A stretch of 42,383 nucleotides of DNA, taken from an uncultured Caryophanales bacterium (lineage in GTDB: Bacteria; Bacillota_I; Bacilli_A; RF39; UBA660). The stretch is taken from contig CAMNHK010000012.1 in NCBI GenBank assembly GCA_946539445.1, forward strand, positions 1-42,383. The letters run 5' to 3'. This document shows positions 22,101-29,914 of this stretch, piece by piece; the stretch's first letter is position 1; the number at the start of each line of letters is the position of its first letter. The notes beneath the pieces were generated by a model. The model saw only the letters and a program-made list of their open reading frames with translations. It did no database searches and was not told the origin of the DNA. The translations under genes were made by a program, and so were the position numbers.

Positions 22101-22765
22101 TTCTTCTGATATAAATATAACATAATAATACTTGTACATAAAACTAGACTAAAAATTTGATTAATGGTTACTATTTTTGTAAGATGATCATATCTTAAAA
22201 AATCTAAACTAAATTTTAATAATGAGATGGTTATTAAACTAATATATGGGATGTTTTTATTCTCTTTCTTTTTTTTTAAAATTATAAACAAAACCATGAA
22301 GCAAATAGTTTCTAAGGCTTGGATAGGAAATAAAGGTATATTTAGTCCATTGGTGTATATTACAGAAAATGGTCCGTTATAAGGAATTCCATGGCAGCAT
22401 CCTGCTACAAAACAAGCAATTTTTGTAAGACTATACGTTAATGGTAAAGATAGAATAGTATATTTTATGATGATTTGTTTGGAAGGTAAGATTTTTTCAA
22501 AAATTATGGAAGCAATCGTTACTCCTACTAAGCCTCCGTAAGCTGATAATCCTGCTTTTATAAAATTATCTTCATGACTGGTTAAAATGGTAAAAAGTTT
22601 TCCACCGATGAAGGCAAAGGCAATATACATTATGAAATATAACCAAATATACTTTTTTTCTATTTTTTCTTTTATTAGGTTTTTGTAGATATAATACATT
22701 CCTATCCCAACGGATAGAATCATTATGAATCCATAGGGGTGGATTTTCCATATAGGCATTTTCAT
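22079..22765 (-). CDS. Lgt-family-like membrane protein lacking the classical Lgt signature
   Basis: The product has 228 residues and about seven hydrophobic segments, and has features of the prolipoprotein diacylglyceryl transferase family: the opening WKIHPYGFIM, the motif GLSAYGGLVGV in the middle, and a membrane segment containing CFVAGCCHGIP. Classical Lgt has a conserved Arg-Ile-Gly-Asn-Phe segment at that place, which here reads KIACFVAGCC. It therefore belongs to a CFxxGCCxG branch whose activity is not certain; it may be a lipid or lipoprotein transferase. The start follows the zinc-ribbon gene by one base, and its stop overlaps that of murE on the other strand. Confidence 0.7.
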   Translation of the reverse strand: MKMPIWKIHPYGFIMILSVGIGMYYIYKNLIKEKIEKKYIWLYFIMYIAFAFIGGKLFTILTSHEDNFIKAGLSAYGGLVGVTIASIIFEKILPSKQIIIKYTILSLPLTYSLTKIACFVAGCCHGIPYNGPFSVIYTNGLNIPLFPIQALETICFMVLFIILKKKKENKNIPYISLITISLLKFSLDFLRYDHLTKIVTINQIFSLVLCTSIIMLYLYQKKKKNLIN

Positions 22766-22766
22766 T

Positions 22767-23207
22767 TTAACTGCATCCTGATGTATCCATGTTGGAGCAT
22801 GTTACATAACACCAAATCATAAATAATGCTAAAGCCAATAAGGAAAGAGCAATAGTCACAATATATATCCACATTACTATTTTAGCAAATTTGTTTTTTG
22901 GATATTTGATTCTAGCAACAATCATTAAAACGATGGCAGCAAGAGGAGAAAGGGCAGCAGTTGTGGCAGTTAATGGTCTTAAAATTGGGATTAGATAGTT
23001 TACTATCGCAATGGGAATACCGGCAGCATACATAAGTACTAGTGAGATGATGCATAAAATTCTTGCTTCTTTATCCTCATTGGATGATGGTTTGAAATTT
23101 GTATCAGTTGTTGGTTTTTGTACTAAAGTTTGATCTTTAGGAGTTCCACAATATATACAGAAATTATCATTTTCGGATAAGGGATTTCCACAGTTTTTAC
23201 AGAACAT
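22767..23207 (-). CDS. Zinc-ribbon membrane protein (146 aa)
   Basis: An N-terminal zinc ribbon (FCKNCGNPLSENDNFCIYCG, Cys 3, 6, 17 and 20) is followed by a Thr/Pro/Asn linker. Three hydrophobic segments follow at about 50-70, 75-95 and 110-132. The tail (WCYVTCSNMDTSGC) has three Cys. Proteins of this plan are common in Firmicutes, and their function is mostly unknown. AGGAGTG precedes the ATG. It is directly upstream of the Lgt-like gene, one base apart, so the two form a leftward operon. Confidence 0.8.
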   Translation of the reverse strand: MFCKNCGNPLSENDNFCIYCGTPKDQTLVQKPTTDTNFKPSSNEDKEARILCIISLVLMYAAGIPIAIVNYLIPILRPLTATTAALSPLAAIVLMIVARIKYPKNKFAKIVMWIYIVTIALSLLALALFMIWCYVTCSNMDTSGCS

Positions 23208-23294
23208 AAAATCACTCCTTTATTCTTAAATAGATTATAACATATTATTTAAATATTATAGTATTTATCCTATTTTTTTCCACTTTTGTTTTAC

Positions 23295-23323
23295 TTGACA
23301 TCAATCCAAAATAAAACTAAAAT
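23295..23323 (+). promoter_or_regulatory. Promoter of rny
   Basis: Consensus TTGACA (23295-23300) is followed by 17 bases and TAAAAT (23318-23323), 43 bases before the rny ATG. Confidence 0.7.
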
Positions 23324-23366
23324 AGAGATAGATTAGGAATTTATCTTAGTCAAAGTGGAGGTATAT

Positions 23367-24920
23367 ATGAATGATATGTTAATCTCCATTTTACTTGTTG
23401 TTGTAGGCCTAGTTTTAGGTCTAGTTGCATCTTACGTTATTAGTTATTTTAGAAAAAGTTTGGTTTCTAAAACGGCTGATAATATGATTAATCAAGCTAA
23501 GAAAGAGATTGAAAAATTAAAAAGAGATGCTGCCATTGAGCAAAAAGAAGAAGCTCATAAAATAAAAATGGATTTGGATAAAGAAATTCGTGAAAAGAAA
23601 GATGAATTGAAAGAAAGTGAAAATAGATTATTGCAACGTGAAGCAAGTATTGATAAACGTGATGAAATGCTTCAAAAACGTGATGCTGCTTTAGATGAAC
23701 GTGAAGATAAACTATCTGAAAAACAAGAAGAAATCCAAAGTGAAAAAAGTAAAGTGGAGGAAATTCGAAAAGAACAATTAGAATTGCTTCAAAAAATATC
23801 CGGATTTAGCAAGGATAAAGCTCGTGATTTAGTTATGAGTAAAGTAAAAGAAGATATGACGAAAGAGATTTCTGAGTATATTCGTGAAGCAGAAAATGAG
23901 GCAAAATTAGTTGCCGATAAGAAAGCTAGAGAGTTGATTGTAACTTCTATGCAAAAATATGCTGCTGATATCGCTAGCGACCAAACTGTTACAGTAGTAG
24001 ATTTACCAAACGATGAGATGAAAGGTCGAATTATTGGTAGAGAGGGAAGAAATATCCGTACGATTGAGGCTATTACTGGTGTTGATTTAATTATTGATGA
24101 TACCCCAGAGGCTGTTGTACTATCAAGCTTTGATCCTTTGAGACGTGAGATAGCACGTGTTACTCTTGAAAGTTTAATTAAAGATGGAAGAATTCATCCA
24201 ACCCGTATTGAAGAAATATATGATAAAGTTTGTAAAGATATGAAACAAAAGATTATTGAATATGGGCAAGAAACTGTTATGGGATTAGGGTTGACAAAAT
24301 TCTCTCCCGAATTAGTAGAGATTATTGGAAAACTTCATTTTAGAACCAGTTATGGACAAAATGCTTTGCAACATTCTAAAGAAGTTGCTGAATTGTCAGG
24401 TATTCTTGCTGGTGAAATGGGAGAAAATGTTAATTTAGCAAAGAGAGCTGGACTTTTACATGATATTGGTAAAGCCATTGATCACGAAGTAGAGGGAAGC
24501 CATGTTGATATCGGAGTTGATATTGCTAAAAAGTATCATGAAAATGAGACTGTTATTAATGCTATTGCTTCTCATCATGGAGATACACAAGCTACTTCTG
24601 TTATTTCTGTTATTGTTGCGATTGCTGATGCTTTGTCCGCTTCTCGTCCAGGAGCTAGAAATGATTCTTTAGAGAATTATATTAATCGTCTTTCTCAATT
24701 GGAAGAAATTGGTAATGCGATTAAAGGTGTTGATAAGACTTATGCTGTTCAAGCAGGTCGAGAATTAAGAGTTGTTGTTAAACCAGAAGAAGTAGATGAT
24801 TTAGAAGCACATCGTATTGCTCGAGAAGTAAAAGAAAAAATTGAAGCTAATATGAAATATCCAGGAACTATTAAAATTACGGTAGTTCGTGAGACAAGAG
24901 CTGTTGAAGAAGCTAAATAA
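23367..24920 (+). CDS. rny: Ribonuclease Y
   Basis: The 517-residue protein has the RNase Y plan. It begins with an N-terminal transmembrane anchor (about 3-24) and a long charged coiled coil (about 30-190, with [17 protein letters not shown]). A KH domain follows with [17 protein letters not shown], then an HD domain with [17 protein letters not shown], and a C-terminal region ending in [13 protein letters not shown]. It is the membrane-bound endonuclease that starts mRNA decay in Bacillota. The ATG at 23367 is preferred over GTG at 23355, since GTGGAGG sits between them. It follows recA at a distance as in Bacillus, but ymdB and spoVS are not behind it. Confidence 0.97.
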   Translation: MNDMLISILLVVVGLVLGLVASYVISYFRKSLVSKTADNMINQAKKEIEKLKRDAAIEQKEEAHKIKMDLDKEIREKKDELKESENRLLQREASIDKRDEMLQKRDAALDEREDKLSEKQEEIQSEKSKVEEIRKEQLELLQKISGFSKDKARDLVMSKVKEDMTKEISEYIREAENEAKLVADKKARELIVTSMQKYAADIASDQTVTVVDLPNDEMKGRIIGREGRNIRTIEAITGVDLIIDDTPEAVVLSSFDPLRREIARVTLESLIKDGRIHPTRIEEIYDKVCKDMKQKIIEYGQETVMGLGLTKFSPELVEIIGKLHFRTSYGQNALQHSKEVAELSGILAGEMGENVNLAKRAGLLHDIGKAIDHEVEGSHVDIGVDIAKKYHENETVINAIASHHGDTQATSVISVIVAIADALSASRPGARNDSLENYINRLSQLEEIGNAIKGVDKTYAVQAGRELRVVVKPEEVDDLEAHRIAREVKEKIEANMKYPGTIKITVVRETRAVEEAK

Positions 24921-24949
24921 AAGAGTTTGTAAAAAACTCTTTTTTTTTC
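24918..24949 (+). terminator. Terminator after rny
   Basis: The stem AAAAGAGTTT/AAACTCTTTT is followed by a long T-run, starting at the rny stop. Confidence 0.85.
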
Positions 24950-25002
24950 GAATAATATAGTAGGATAAAAAGTCCGTTTTTTTTGAAAGGAGGAAATTTA
25001 TT

Positions 25003-25353
25003 ATGCTACCTTATCCTTCTATTTTCTTTTTTTGGTATATTGGAAAAAAAGTATATGAAGAAAAAGATCATTGCCTAAATGTGATTCAGAGGTATTCGGA
25101 TTATTATTCTTATTTCTATGGTAATAGTTTTTTATTTACTAGAGAAAACATCCATTTTATGAAACGCTTTTATATGAATTATCCTATTTATTATGAAAAA
25201 TTAGAATTGTTTTCATGGGAACACTATCAATTCCTTTTAAGTATTCCAAATAAAAAAGAAAGAACGTTTTATTATTCTTTGTCTTTATTTTTTCAGAGTA
25301 GTTATGAGGAATTATTGGATATGGTATATAATAACTACTATTTACGTATATAA
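25003..25353 (+). CDS. Stand-alone protein resembling the YhcG/DUF1016 N-terminal domain
   Basis: The 116-residue product aligns by eye with the N-terminal domain of YhcG-type PDDEXK proteins. It shares a WYIGKKVYEE start (family: W-x-IG-x-x-I), FLFTRENIHFMKRFYMNYP (family: GFS-x-x-NL-x-x-MR-x-FY-x-x-FP), FSWEHYQFLLSI (family: LSW-x-HY-x-x-LL-x-I) and a closing segment with YYLRI (family: LYERL). The C-terminal nuclease domain found in YhcG is absent and the gene simply stops. GGAGG upstream is strong. It stands between rny and rnjA, facing the latter. It could be a DNA- or RNA-binding adaptor or a regulator derived from a defence-type protein; its function is unknown. Confidence 0.75.
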   Translation: MLPYPSIFFFWYIGKKVYEEKDHCLNVIQRYSDYYSYFYGNSFLFTRENIHFMKRFYMNYPIYYEKLELFSWEHYQFLLSIPNKKERTFYYSLSLFFQSSYEELLDMVYNNYYLRI

Positions 25354-25383
25354 AAAAGATAGATTTTTCATCTATCTTTTTAT
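25352..25383 (+). terminator. Bidirectional terminator between the YhcG-N-like gene and rnjA
   Basis: The 11-bp perfect stem AAAAGATAGAT/ATCTATCTTTT has flanking A's and T's and overlaps both stop codon regions. Confidence 0.9.
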
Positions 25384-27045
25384 GTCTAATATAACAGGAA
25401 GTATAATTGGTTTTCTTCCAGTTAATGTGTATATAAATGGATAGAGAGCATCGGTAATATCGGTTTTTAAAGAGGCAAATGTTGATTTTGGATTTCCTAG
25501 AGCAGCCGTAATTGTTTCTTCTGCTTTGTTTTCAATTTTATTAATTAGTTCTTCATTTTCATTTACTAAGATAAATCCTCTTGTTGTTATATTTGGCTTA
25601 ATCAATAATTCTCTTTTTTTCATATCGACATTGACGATGACTACTAGTATTCCTTCTTTGGCCATTATTTTTCTATCTTTTATAACGGCTCCACCAATTT
25701 CTCCAATTCGATTACCATCTACATAGATATCGGCTCCAGGCTTACTATCTCCTCTAGTTAGAATGTGATTTTTTAGATTTAGTGTATCTCCATTTTTTAA
25801 AATGAAGGTATTTTCTTTTGGAATTCCGCAGTTTATACCAATATTCGCTTGCTTTTTAAGCATACGATAGTCTCCGTGGAATGGCATTAAGTATTTTGGT
25901 TTAATTAAACGAATCATTAATTTAATTTCTTCTTCATTAGCATGTCCAGATGTATGCAAATCTTGAAGAACATTATTTGTATAAACTTTTACTCCTTTAA
26001 GGTATAGTTTATTAATTGTTTTTGAAATACTTAAAGCATTTCCGGGAATAGCAGAAGATGAGAAAATAACTACATCATCTGGTCTTAATTTAATTTGTTT
26101 ATGCGTTCCATTGGAAATTCTAGATAGGGCAGCCAATGGCTCTCCTTGACTTCCTGTGCATAAAATCGTTACTTCATTTGGTTTCATATTATTGGCTTCT
26201 TCTGGAGAAATCAATAATTCTTTGTGATCAATATATCCACCATTTAGTGAGATGTTAATATTATTTTCCATACTTCTTCCAAAGATACAAATCTTTCGAT
26301 TATGTTTGAAGCAAGTTTCAAAAATATGTTTAACACGATAAATATTAGATGCAAATGTTGCGATGATGATTCGATTGTTTTTGCATTGTTCAAACATTTC
26401 ATTTAATCGTTCATCTACTACGGATTCACTACTTGAAAATCCTTCGTTTAAAGCATTGGTAGAGTCTCCAATTAAAACATCTACCCCTTCTTCTCCTAAT
26501 TTTGCCATTTTATATAAGTCTGCCATAGGTCCAATTGGTGTTAAATCAAATTTATAATCTCCTGTTGTTACTATGCGACCATCTGGTGTTGTAATGCTAA
26601 TTCCATGTGAATCTGGAATTGAGTGTGTAATTCTAAAAAATTCTACTTCTATTTGACCGAATTTTAATTTCGTTTGATCGGTATACACAAATAGATTATC
26701 ATAACGAATATTACGGTCTTGTAATTTAACCGCAATTAATTCTTTTGCGTGATTTGGAGCGTAAATAGCAGGAATATTTATACTTTGTAGTAAAAATGGA
26801 ATCCCACCAATATGATCTTCATGACCATGAGTAATTAATAACGCTTTAATTTTATCTTCATTTTCTTTTAAGAATGTGAAATCAGGCAATACATAATCAA
26901 CACCCATCAATTCACTTTCTGGAAAACTAACACCGGCATCAATAATAACAATCGAATTATTATGCATTACACAATACATATTTTTTCCGACTTCTCCCAA
27001 ACCACCTAACACGATAATCTTTGTTTGGTTGGTTTCTTTATTCAT
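25372..27045 (-). CDS. rnjA: Ribonuclease J
   Basis: The ATG at 27045, preceded by AAAGGAGAT, gives a 557-residue protein, the usual size of RNase J1; a longer upstream frame has no ribosome binding site. It is a beta-CASP metallo-beta-lactamase: HGHEDHIGG with zinc ligands at 73-78, GDYKFD, the GSQGEPLAALSRI segment, HTSGHANEEE and PFHGDYRML. It is a 5'-3' exoribonuclease and endonuclease that works with RNase Y in mRNA turnover and in rRNA maturation. It has its own promoter. The two degradosome nucleases lie about 2 kb apart and convergent, with one small gene between. Whether this copy is J1 or J2 cannot be decided here. Confidence 0.95.
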   Translation of the reverse strand: MNKETNQTKIIVLGGLGEVGKNMYCVMHNNSIVIIDAGVSFPESELMGVDYVLPDFTFLKENEDKIKALLITHGHEDHIGGIPFLLQSINIPAIYAPNHAKELIAVKLQDRNIRYDNLFVYTDQTKLKFGQIEVEFFRITHSIPDSHGISITTPDGRIVTTGDYKFDLTPIGPMADLYKMAKLGEEGVDVLIGDSTNALNEGFSSSESVVDERLNEMFEQCKNNRIIIATFASNIYRVKHIFETCFKHNRKICIFGRSMENNINISLNGGYIDHKELLISPEEANNMKPNEVTILCTGSQGEPLAALSRISNGTHKQIKLRPDDVVIFSSSAIPGNALSISKTINKLYLKGVKVYTNNVLQDLHTSGHANEEEIKLMIRLIKPKYLMPFHGDYRMLKKQANIGINCGIPKENTFILKNGDTLNLKNHILTRGDSKPGADIYVDGNRIGEIGGAVIKDRKIMAKEGILVVIVNVDMKKRELLIKPNITTRGFILVNENEELINKIENKAEETITAALGNPKSTFASLKTDITDALYPFIYTLTGRKPIILPVILDIKR

Positions 27046-27081
27046 ATAATCTCCTTTCTTTTTAAAAGAACTAACTATGAA

Positions 27082-27110
27082 ATTATACAATAATTTTTTT
27101 TGTTTGTCTA
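27082..27110 (-). promoter_or_regulatory. Promoter of rnjA
   Basis: On the leftward strand TAGACA (27110-27105), a 17-base spacer and TATAAT (27087-27082) form a near-consensus promoter 36 bases before the ATG. Confidence 0.75.
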
Positions 27111-27142
27111 CTTTTCTAAAAATAAAATCTTTTCCTTTACAA

Positions 27143-27170
27143 TAAAAAAAGACTATTTCTAGTCTTTTAT
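27143..27170 (-). terminator. Terminator of the membrane-anchored unknown
   Basis: The stem AAAAGACTA/TAGTCTTTT, with a leftward T-run, overlaps the stop codon of the gene at 27167 and isolates it from rnjA. Confidence 0.8.
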
Positions 27171-27991
27171 TTATTGTTTTTGAATCCTTGGAAATAGTAA
27201 GATTTTCCATCTTCACTTGTAAAAGTATAAACAATGTGACTTACTTTGTCTGGATTATTTTTTATAAAGTTTGTTAGATAGTCATCTCTATTATCGCTTC
27301 CACTAATTTTTTCTAAAGCAATATTTTGATCATAATCTTTGTAAATAGTATCGTCTGATCCATCGTATAATGCATAACCAGTTGTGATTTCTAATTTTGA
27401 TTTAGTAGCTTTATAATCCAAAACTATGTTCTTTGCCATAAGCATGGTGGTTCCACCACAACCTGTTTGAGAATAGTATTTGCCATCCTCTTTTAGATTG
27501 TAATCTCCACATCCTAAATTGAAAACTGCTTTTTCATAAGTGTTTGGTCCATAAACTTCTTCTACTGCCTTTTTTACATCTTCTTCTGTGATAATAGAGT
27601 AATGGTAGTCATCCGAATATGTTGCTTTTGAATATATTAGAGAACCAATGTATTCTATTTTTTTAGAAGCAGATAATAAACTGGAATCTACACTATTCGC
27701 ATTGTAAAGTAGGGCAGATGGTCCAATACTTACTGGTGAGATATATTCTACATATTTTGCTAATTCACTATCACTGAATGATACTGATTCTTCCTTTTCA
27801 TTATCGATTACTTCTTTGCTTTCTTTTTCATTTCCTTTACTAGCAAAGATAGAATCTTTATTTAGAAAAATAAAGCATCCTAAACCAAGAATAATTAATA
27901 CTAATACTATTATTATGATGGTAGATGCACCAGTCTTTTTTCCTTTTACATCCTCCCAATTTTCCATATTTTTGTTGTCATCTTTTTCCAT
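27167..27991 (-). CDS. Membrane-anchored extracytoplasmic protein of unknown function
   Basis: The 274-residue product has a 24-residue acidic cytoplasmic start and one transmembrane segment at about 24-45 (TIIIIVLVLIILGLGCFIFL). A Lys/Glu-rich linker and about 190 residues outside the membrane follow. The outer part has two Cys in NLGCGDYN and SQTGCGG that could pair. It contains repeated Tyr/Asp segments but no motif I know. The ATG at 27991 has AAAGGAG eight bases upstream; an ATG two codons earlier is too close to that site. It lies between rnjA and ftsY, divergent from ftsY, as a single-gene unit. Confidence 0.75.
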   Translation of the reverse strand: MEKDDNKNMENWEDVKGKKTGASTIIIIVLVLIILGLGCFIFLNKDSIFASKGNEKESKEVIDNEKEESVSFSDSELAKYVEYISPVSIGPSALLYNANSVDSSLLSASKKIEYIGSLIYSKATYSDDYHYSIITEEDVKKAVEEVYGPNTYEKAVFNLGCGDYNLKEDGKYYSQTGCGGTTMLMAKNIVLDYKATKSKLEITTGYALYDGSDDTIYKDYDQNIALEKISGSDNRDDYLTNFIKNNPDKVSHIVYTFTSEDGKSYYFQGFKNNK

Positions 27992-28067
27992 ATCCATTCT
28001 CCTTTCTATAATAAGTTTACTCTTTTTTTTCCTTAGAATAAAGTCTTTTCTGAATAATTATTTATGA

Positions 28068-28073
28068 TATAAT
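28068..28073 (+). promoter_or_regulatory. Short-leader extended -10 promoter of ftsY
   Basis: TTATGATATAAT ends 16 bases before the ftsY ATG, and GGTGAT lies between. The predicted start of the RNA falls at the first base of the Shine-Dalgarno. No -35 is seen. Confidence 0.6.
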
Positions 28074-28089
28074 AGGTTTGGTGATATAA

Positions 28090-29235
28090 ATGGGTTTATT
28101 TAGTAAAATAAAAAATATGTTTAAAGGAGTAGAAGAGAAAGAGGAGTCTACTATTTTATCCACAGAAACTGTGGAAGAAGAAAAAGAGAATTCAAAAGGA
28201 GATATTATTCCAGAAGAAAATGTCGTAGAAGATATGCCTCAAGATGTGTCTTCTCCTAAAAAAGAAAAGAAAAAACTATTTGTCAAAAAAGATAAAAAGG
28301 AAGAAGAAAAGAAATCCGTTAAAATCTATGAAAAAGGTCTTTCTAAGTCACGTGAGGGTTTTGTTTCCAAATTAGCCAATCTAACGAATAAATATGCTAA
28401 GGTTACGAATGAGTATTTTGATGAATTAGAAGAAATTCTAATAATGGCTGATATTGGTGTTAGCACTGTTATGGATTTTATGGATCGTTTGCGAGATCGT
28501 GTTCGTAAGGAAAATATTACAGATCCATCTTTACTAAAAGAGATTATTGTCGATGAATTATTCATTATTTATGTTAATGATGAAGTATTAAGTAATCGTA
28601 TCCAATATCGTGAAAATGGACCTACTGTTATTTTATTTATTGGGGTAAATGGTGTTGGAAAAACGACGACTATTGCGAAACTTGCCAATAAGATAAAGGA
28701 CGAAGGTAAAAAAGTATTAATGGTTGGGGCTGATACATTCCGTGCTGGGGCGGTTGAACAATTAAGAGAGTGGAGTGTAAAAGTTGGCACTGGTTTTTAT
28801 GGAAAAGAAGAAAGTGATCCTGCCAGTGTTGTATATGATGGAATTGAAATGGCAAAGAAAGAAGATTATGATGTTGTATTAATCGATACTGCCGGAAGAC
28901 TTCAAAATAAAGTCAATTTAATGAAAGAACTTGAAAAAATGAATAAAGTAATTGATGGTTTAGTGGAAGGCGGAGCTAGTGAGACTTTACTGGTGTTAGA
29001 TGCTACTACTGGTCAAAATGGAATTAGTCAGGCAAAGGCTTTTAAAGAGATTACAAATATTACAGGAATTGTTCTTACAAAGTTAGATGGTACTGCCAAA
29101 GGTGGTATTGTATTAGCCATTAAAGAAAGTGTTGGAATTCCCGTTAAATATATTGGACTTGGAGAAACAAAAGATGATTTACAAGTATTTGATATTGAAA
29201 AATATATTTATGGATTATTTAAGGATATGATGTAA
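28090..29235 (+). CDS. ftsY: Signal recognition particle receptor FtsY
   Basis: The 381-residue protein has a charged Lys/Glu-rich A region (about 1-85), a helical N domain and a GTPase G domain. The G domain has GVNGVGKTTTIAKL at about 185-198, DTFRAGAVEQL, DTAGRLQNK, TKLDGTAKGG and GLGETKDDLQ. It docks the SRP-ribosome complex at the membrane. The ftsY-ylxM-ffh order of Bacillus is kept in outline, but a small membrane gene is inserted after it (the stop TAA shares a base with the next ATG). Confidence 0.97.
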   Translation: MGLFSKIKNMFKGVEEKEESTILSTETVEEEKENSKGDIIPEENVVEDMPQDVSSPKKEKKKLFVKKDKKEEEKKSVKIYEKGLSKSREGFVSKLANLTNKYAKVTNEYFDELEEILIMADIGVSTVMDFMDRLRDRVRKENITDPSLLKEIIVDELFIIYVNDEVLSNRIQYRENGPTVILFIGVNGVGKTTTIAKLANKIKDEGKKVLMVGADTFRAGAVEQLREWSVKVGTGFYGKEESDPASVVYDGIEMAKKEDYDVVLIDTAGRLQNKVNLMKELEKMNKVIDGLVEGGASETLLVLDATTGQNGISQAKAFKEITNITGIVLTKLDGTAKGGIVLAIKESVGIPVKYIGLGETKDDLQVFDIEKYIYGLFKDMM

Positions 29236-29504
29236 TGGAAAAGAAACCGATACATGAATACAATTTATTAGGAGTCAATATTCAATTCTTTTTAACACTT
29301 CTTGTAGTTGTCACTGGAATTGTTAGTATATTTTTAGGAAAAAAATATTTTATTGTTTTTGAGTTTTTGGTAGGATTGGATTTATTTGCTATGGCTTACA
29401 ACAATGAGAAAATCTATAAAAGGAAGAATTATACGATTCTTTATATTGTCTCTGGGATAGGGATGATAGTATGTGGAATATTATCAGTGTTAGGAGTGAT
29501 TTAA
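29235..29504 (+). CDS. Small membrane protein between ftsY and ylxM (89 aa)
   Basis: Three hydrophobic stretches at about 14-32, 37-54 and 66-88 with short basic loops (KKYF, NNEKIYKRKNY) indicate a small membrane protein. Its start shares one base with the ftsY stop and its stop touches the ylxM start, so it is translated as part of the SRP operon. This placement makes a link to membrane targeting plausible but not shown. No family is recognised. Confidence 0.75.
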   Translation: MEKKPIHEYNLLGVNIQFFLTLLVVVTGIVSIFLGKKYFIVFEFLVGLDLFAMAYNNEKIYKRKNYTILYIVSGIGMIVCGILSVLGVI

Positions 29505-29798
29505 ATGGAAGATATTGTTTATTATAATGATTTATATGATTTGTATGGATCTTTATTGACCGATAAACAAAAAGAGTATTTTGAGGATTATTATTTTAGT
29601 AATTTAAGCTATTCTGAAATGGCAGAAAACTATGATGTTAGTCGAAATGCTACTTTTAAACAAGTCCATATTGTGGTTGAAAAATTAGAAGAATATGAGG
29701 AAAAACTTGGATTGTATCATAAGAAGAAAAGAATTATGGAACTTGCTACTCAAGTGGAGGATTCTCATTTGAGAGAAGAACTTGAAAATGTATTTTAA
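29505..29798 (+). CDS. ylxM: SRP-associated helix-turn-helix protein YlxM
   Basis: The 97-residue protein matches the YlxM/p13 family: LYDLYGSLLTDKQKEYFEDYY, an HTH-like segment LSYSEMAENYDVSRNATFKQV, and EKLEEYEEKLGLY. In relatives the HTH reads SRQAVYDNI, so the recognition part is diverged here. In streptococci and mollicutes YlxM modulates SRP and FtsY GTPase activity. It begins immediately after the small membrane gene and is followed by a terminator, which separates it from ffh. Confidence 0.92.
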   Translation: MEDIVYYNDLYDLYGSLLTDKQKEYFEDYYFSNLSYSEMAENYDVSRNATFKQVHIVVEKLEEYEEKLGLYHKKKRIMELATQVEDSHLREELENVF

Positions 29799-29814
29799 TA
29801 AATAGTTTTTATGA

Positions 29815-29848
29815 CGAAAAGATCTTTTATAAAAAAGATCTTTTTTTG
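29815..29848 (+). terminator. Terminator after ylxM
   Basis: AAAAGATCTTTT and a following AAAAGATCTTTTTTT pair around a short loop and end in a T-run. Confidence 0.8.
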
Positions 29849-29858
29849 GGTTAAATTG

Positions 29859-29888
29859 TTGAAATTCTTAGATTATCTATTTTATAAT
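29859..29888 (+). promoter_or_regulatory. Promoter of the secreted acidic protein
   Basis: TTGAAA (29859-29864), an 18-base spacer and TATAAT (29883-29888) lie 26 bases before the ATG. Confidence 0.7.
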
Positions 29889-29914
29889 GAAGATACAGGA
29901 GAGGAGGTGAATAT

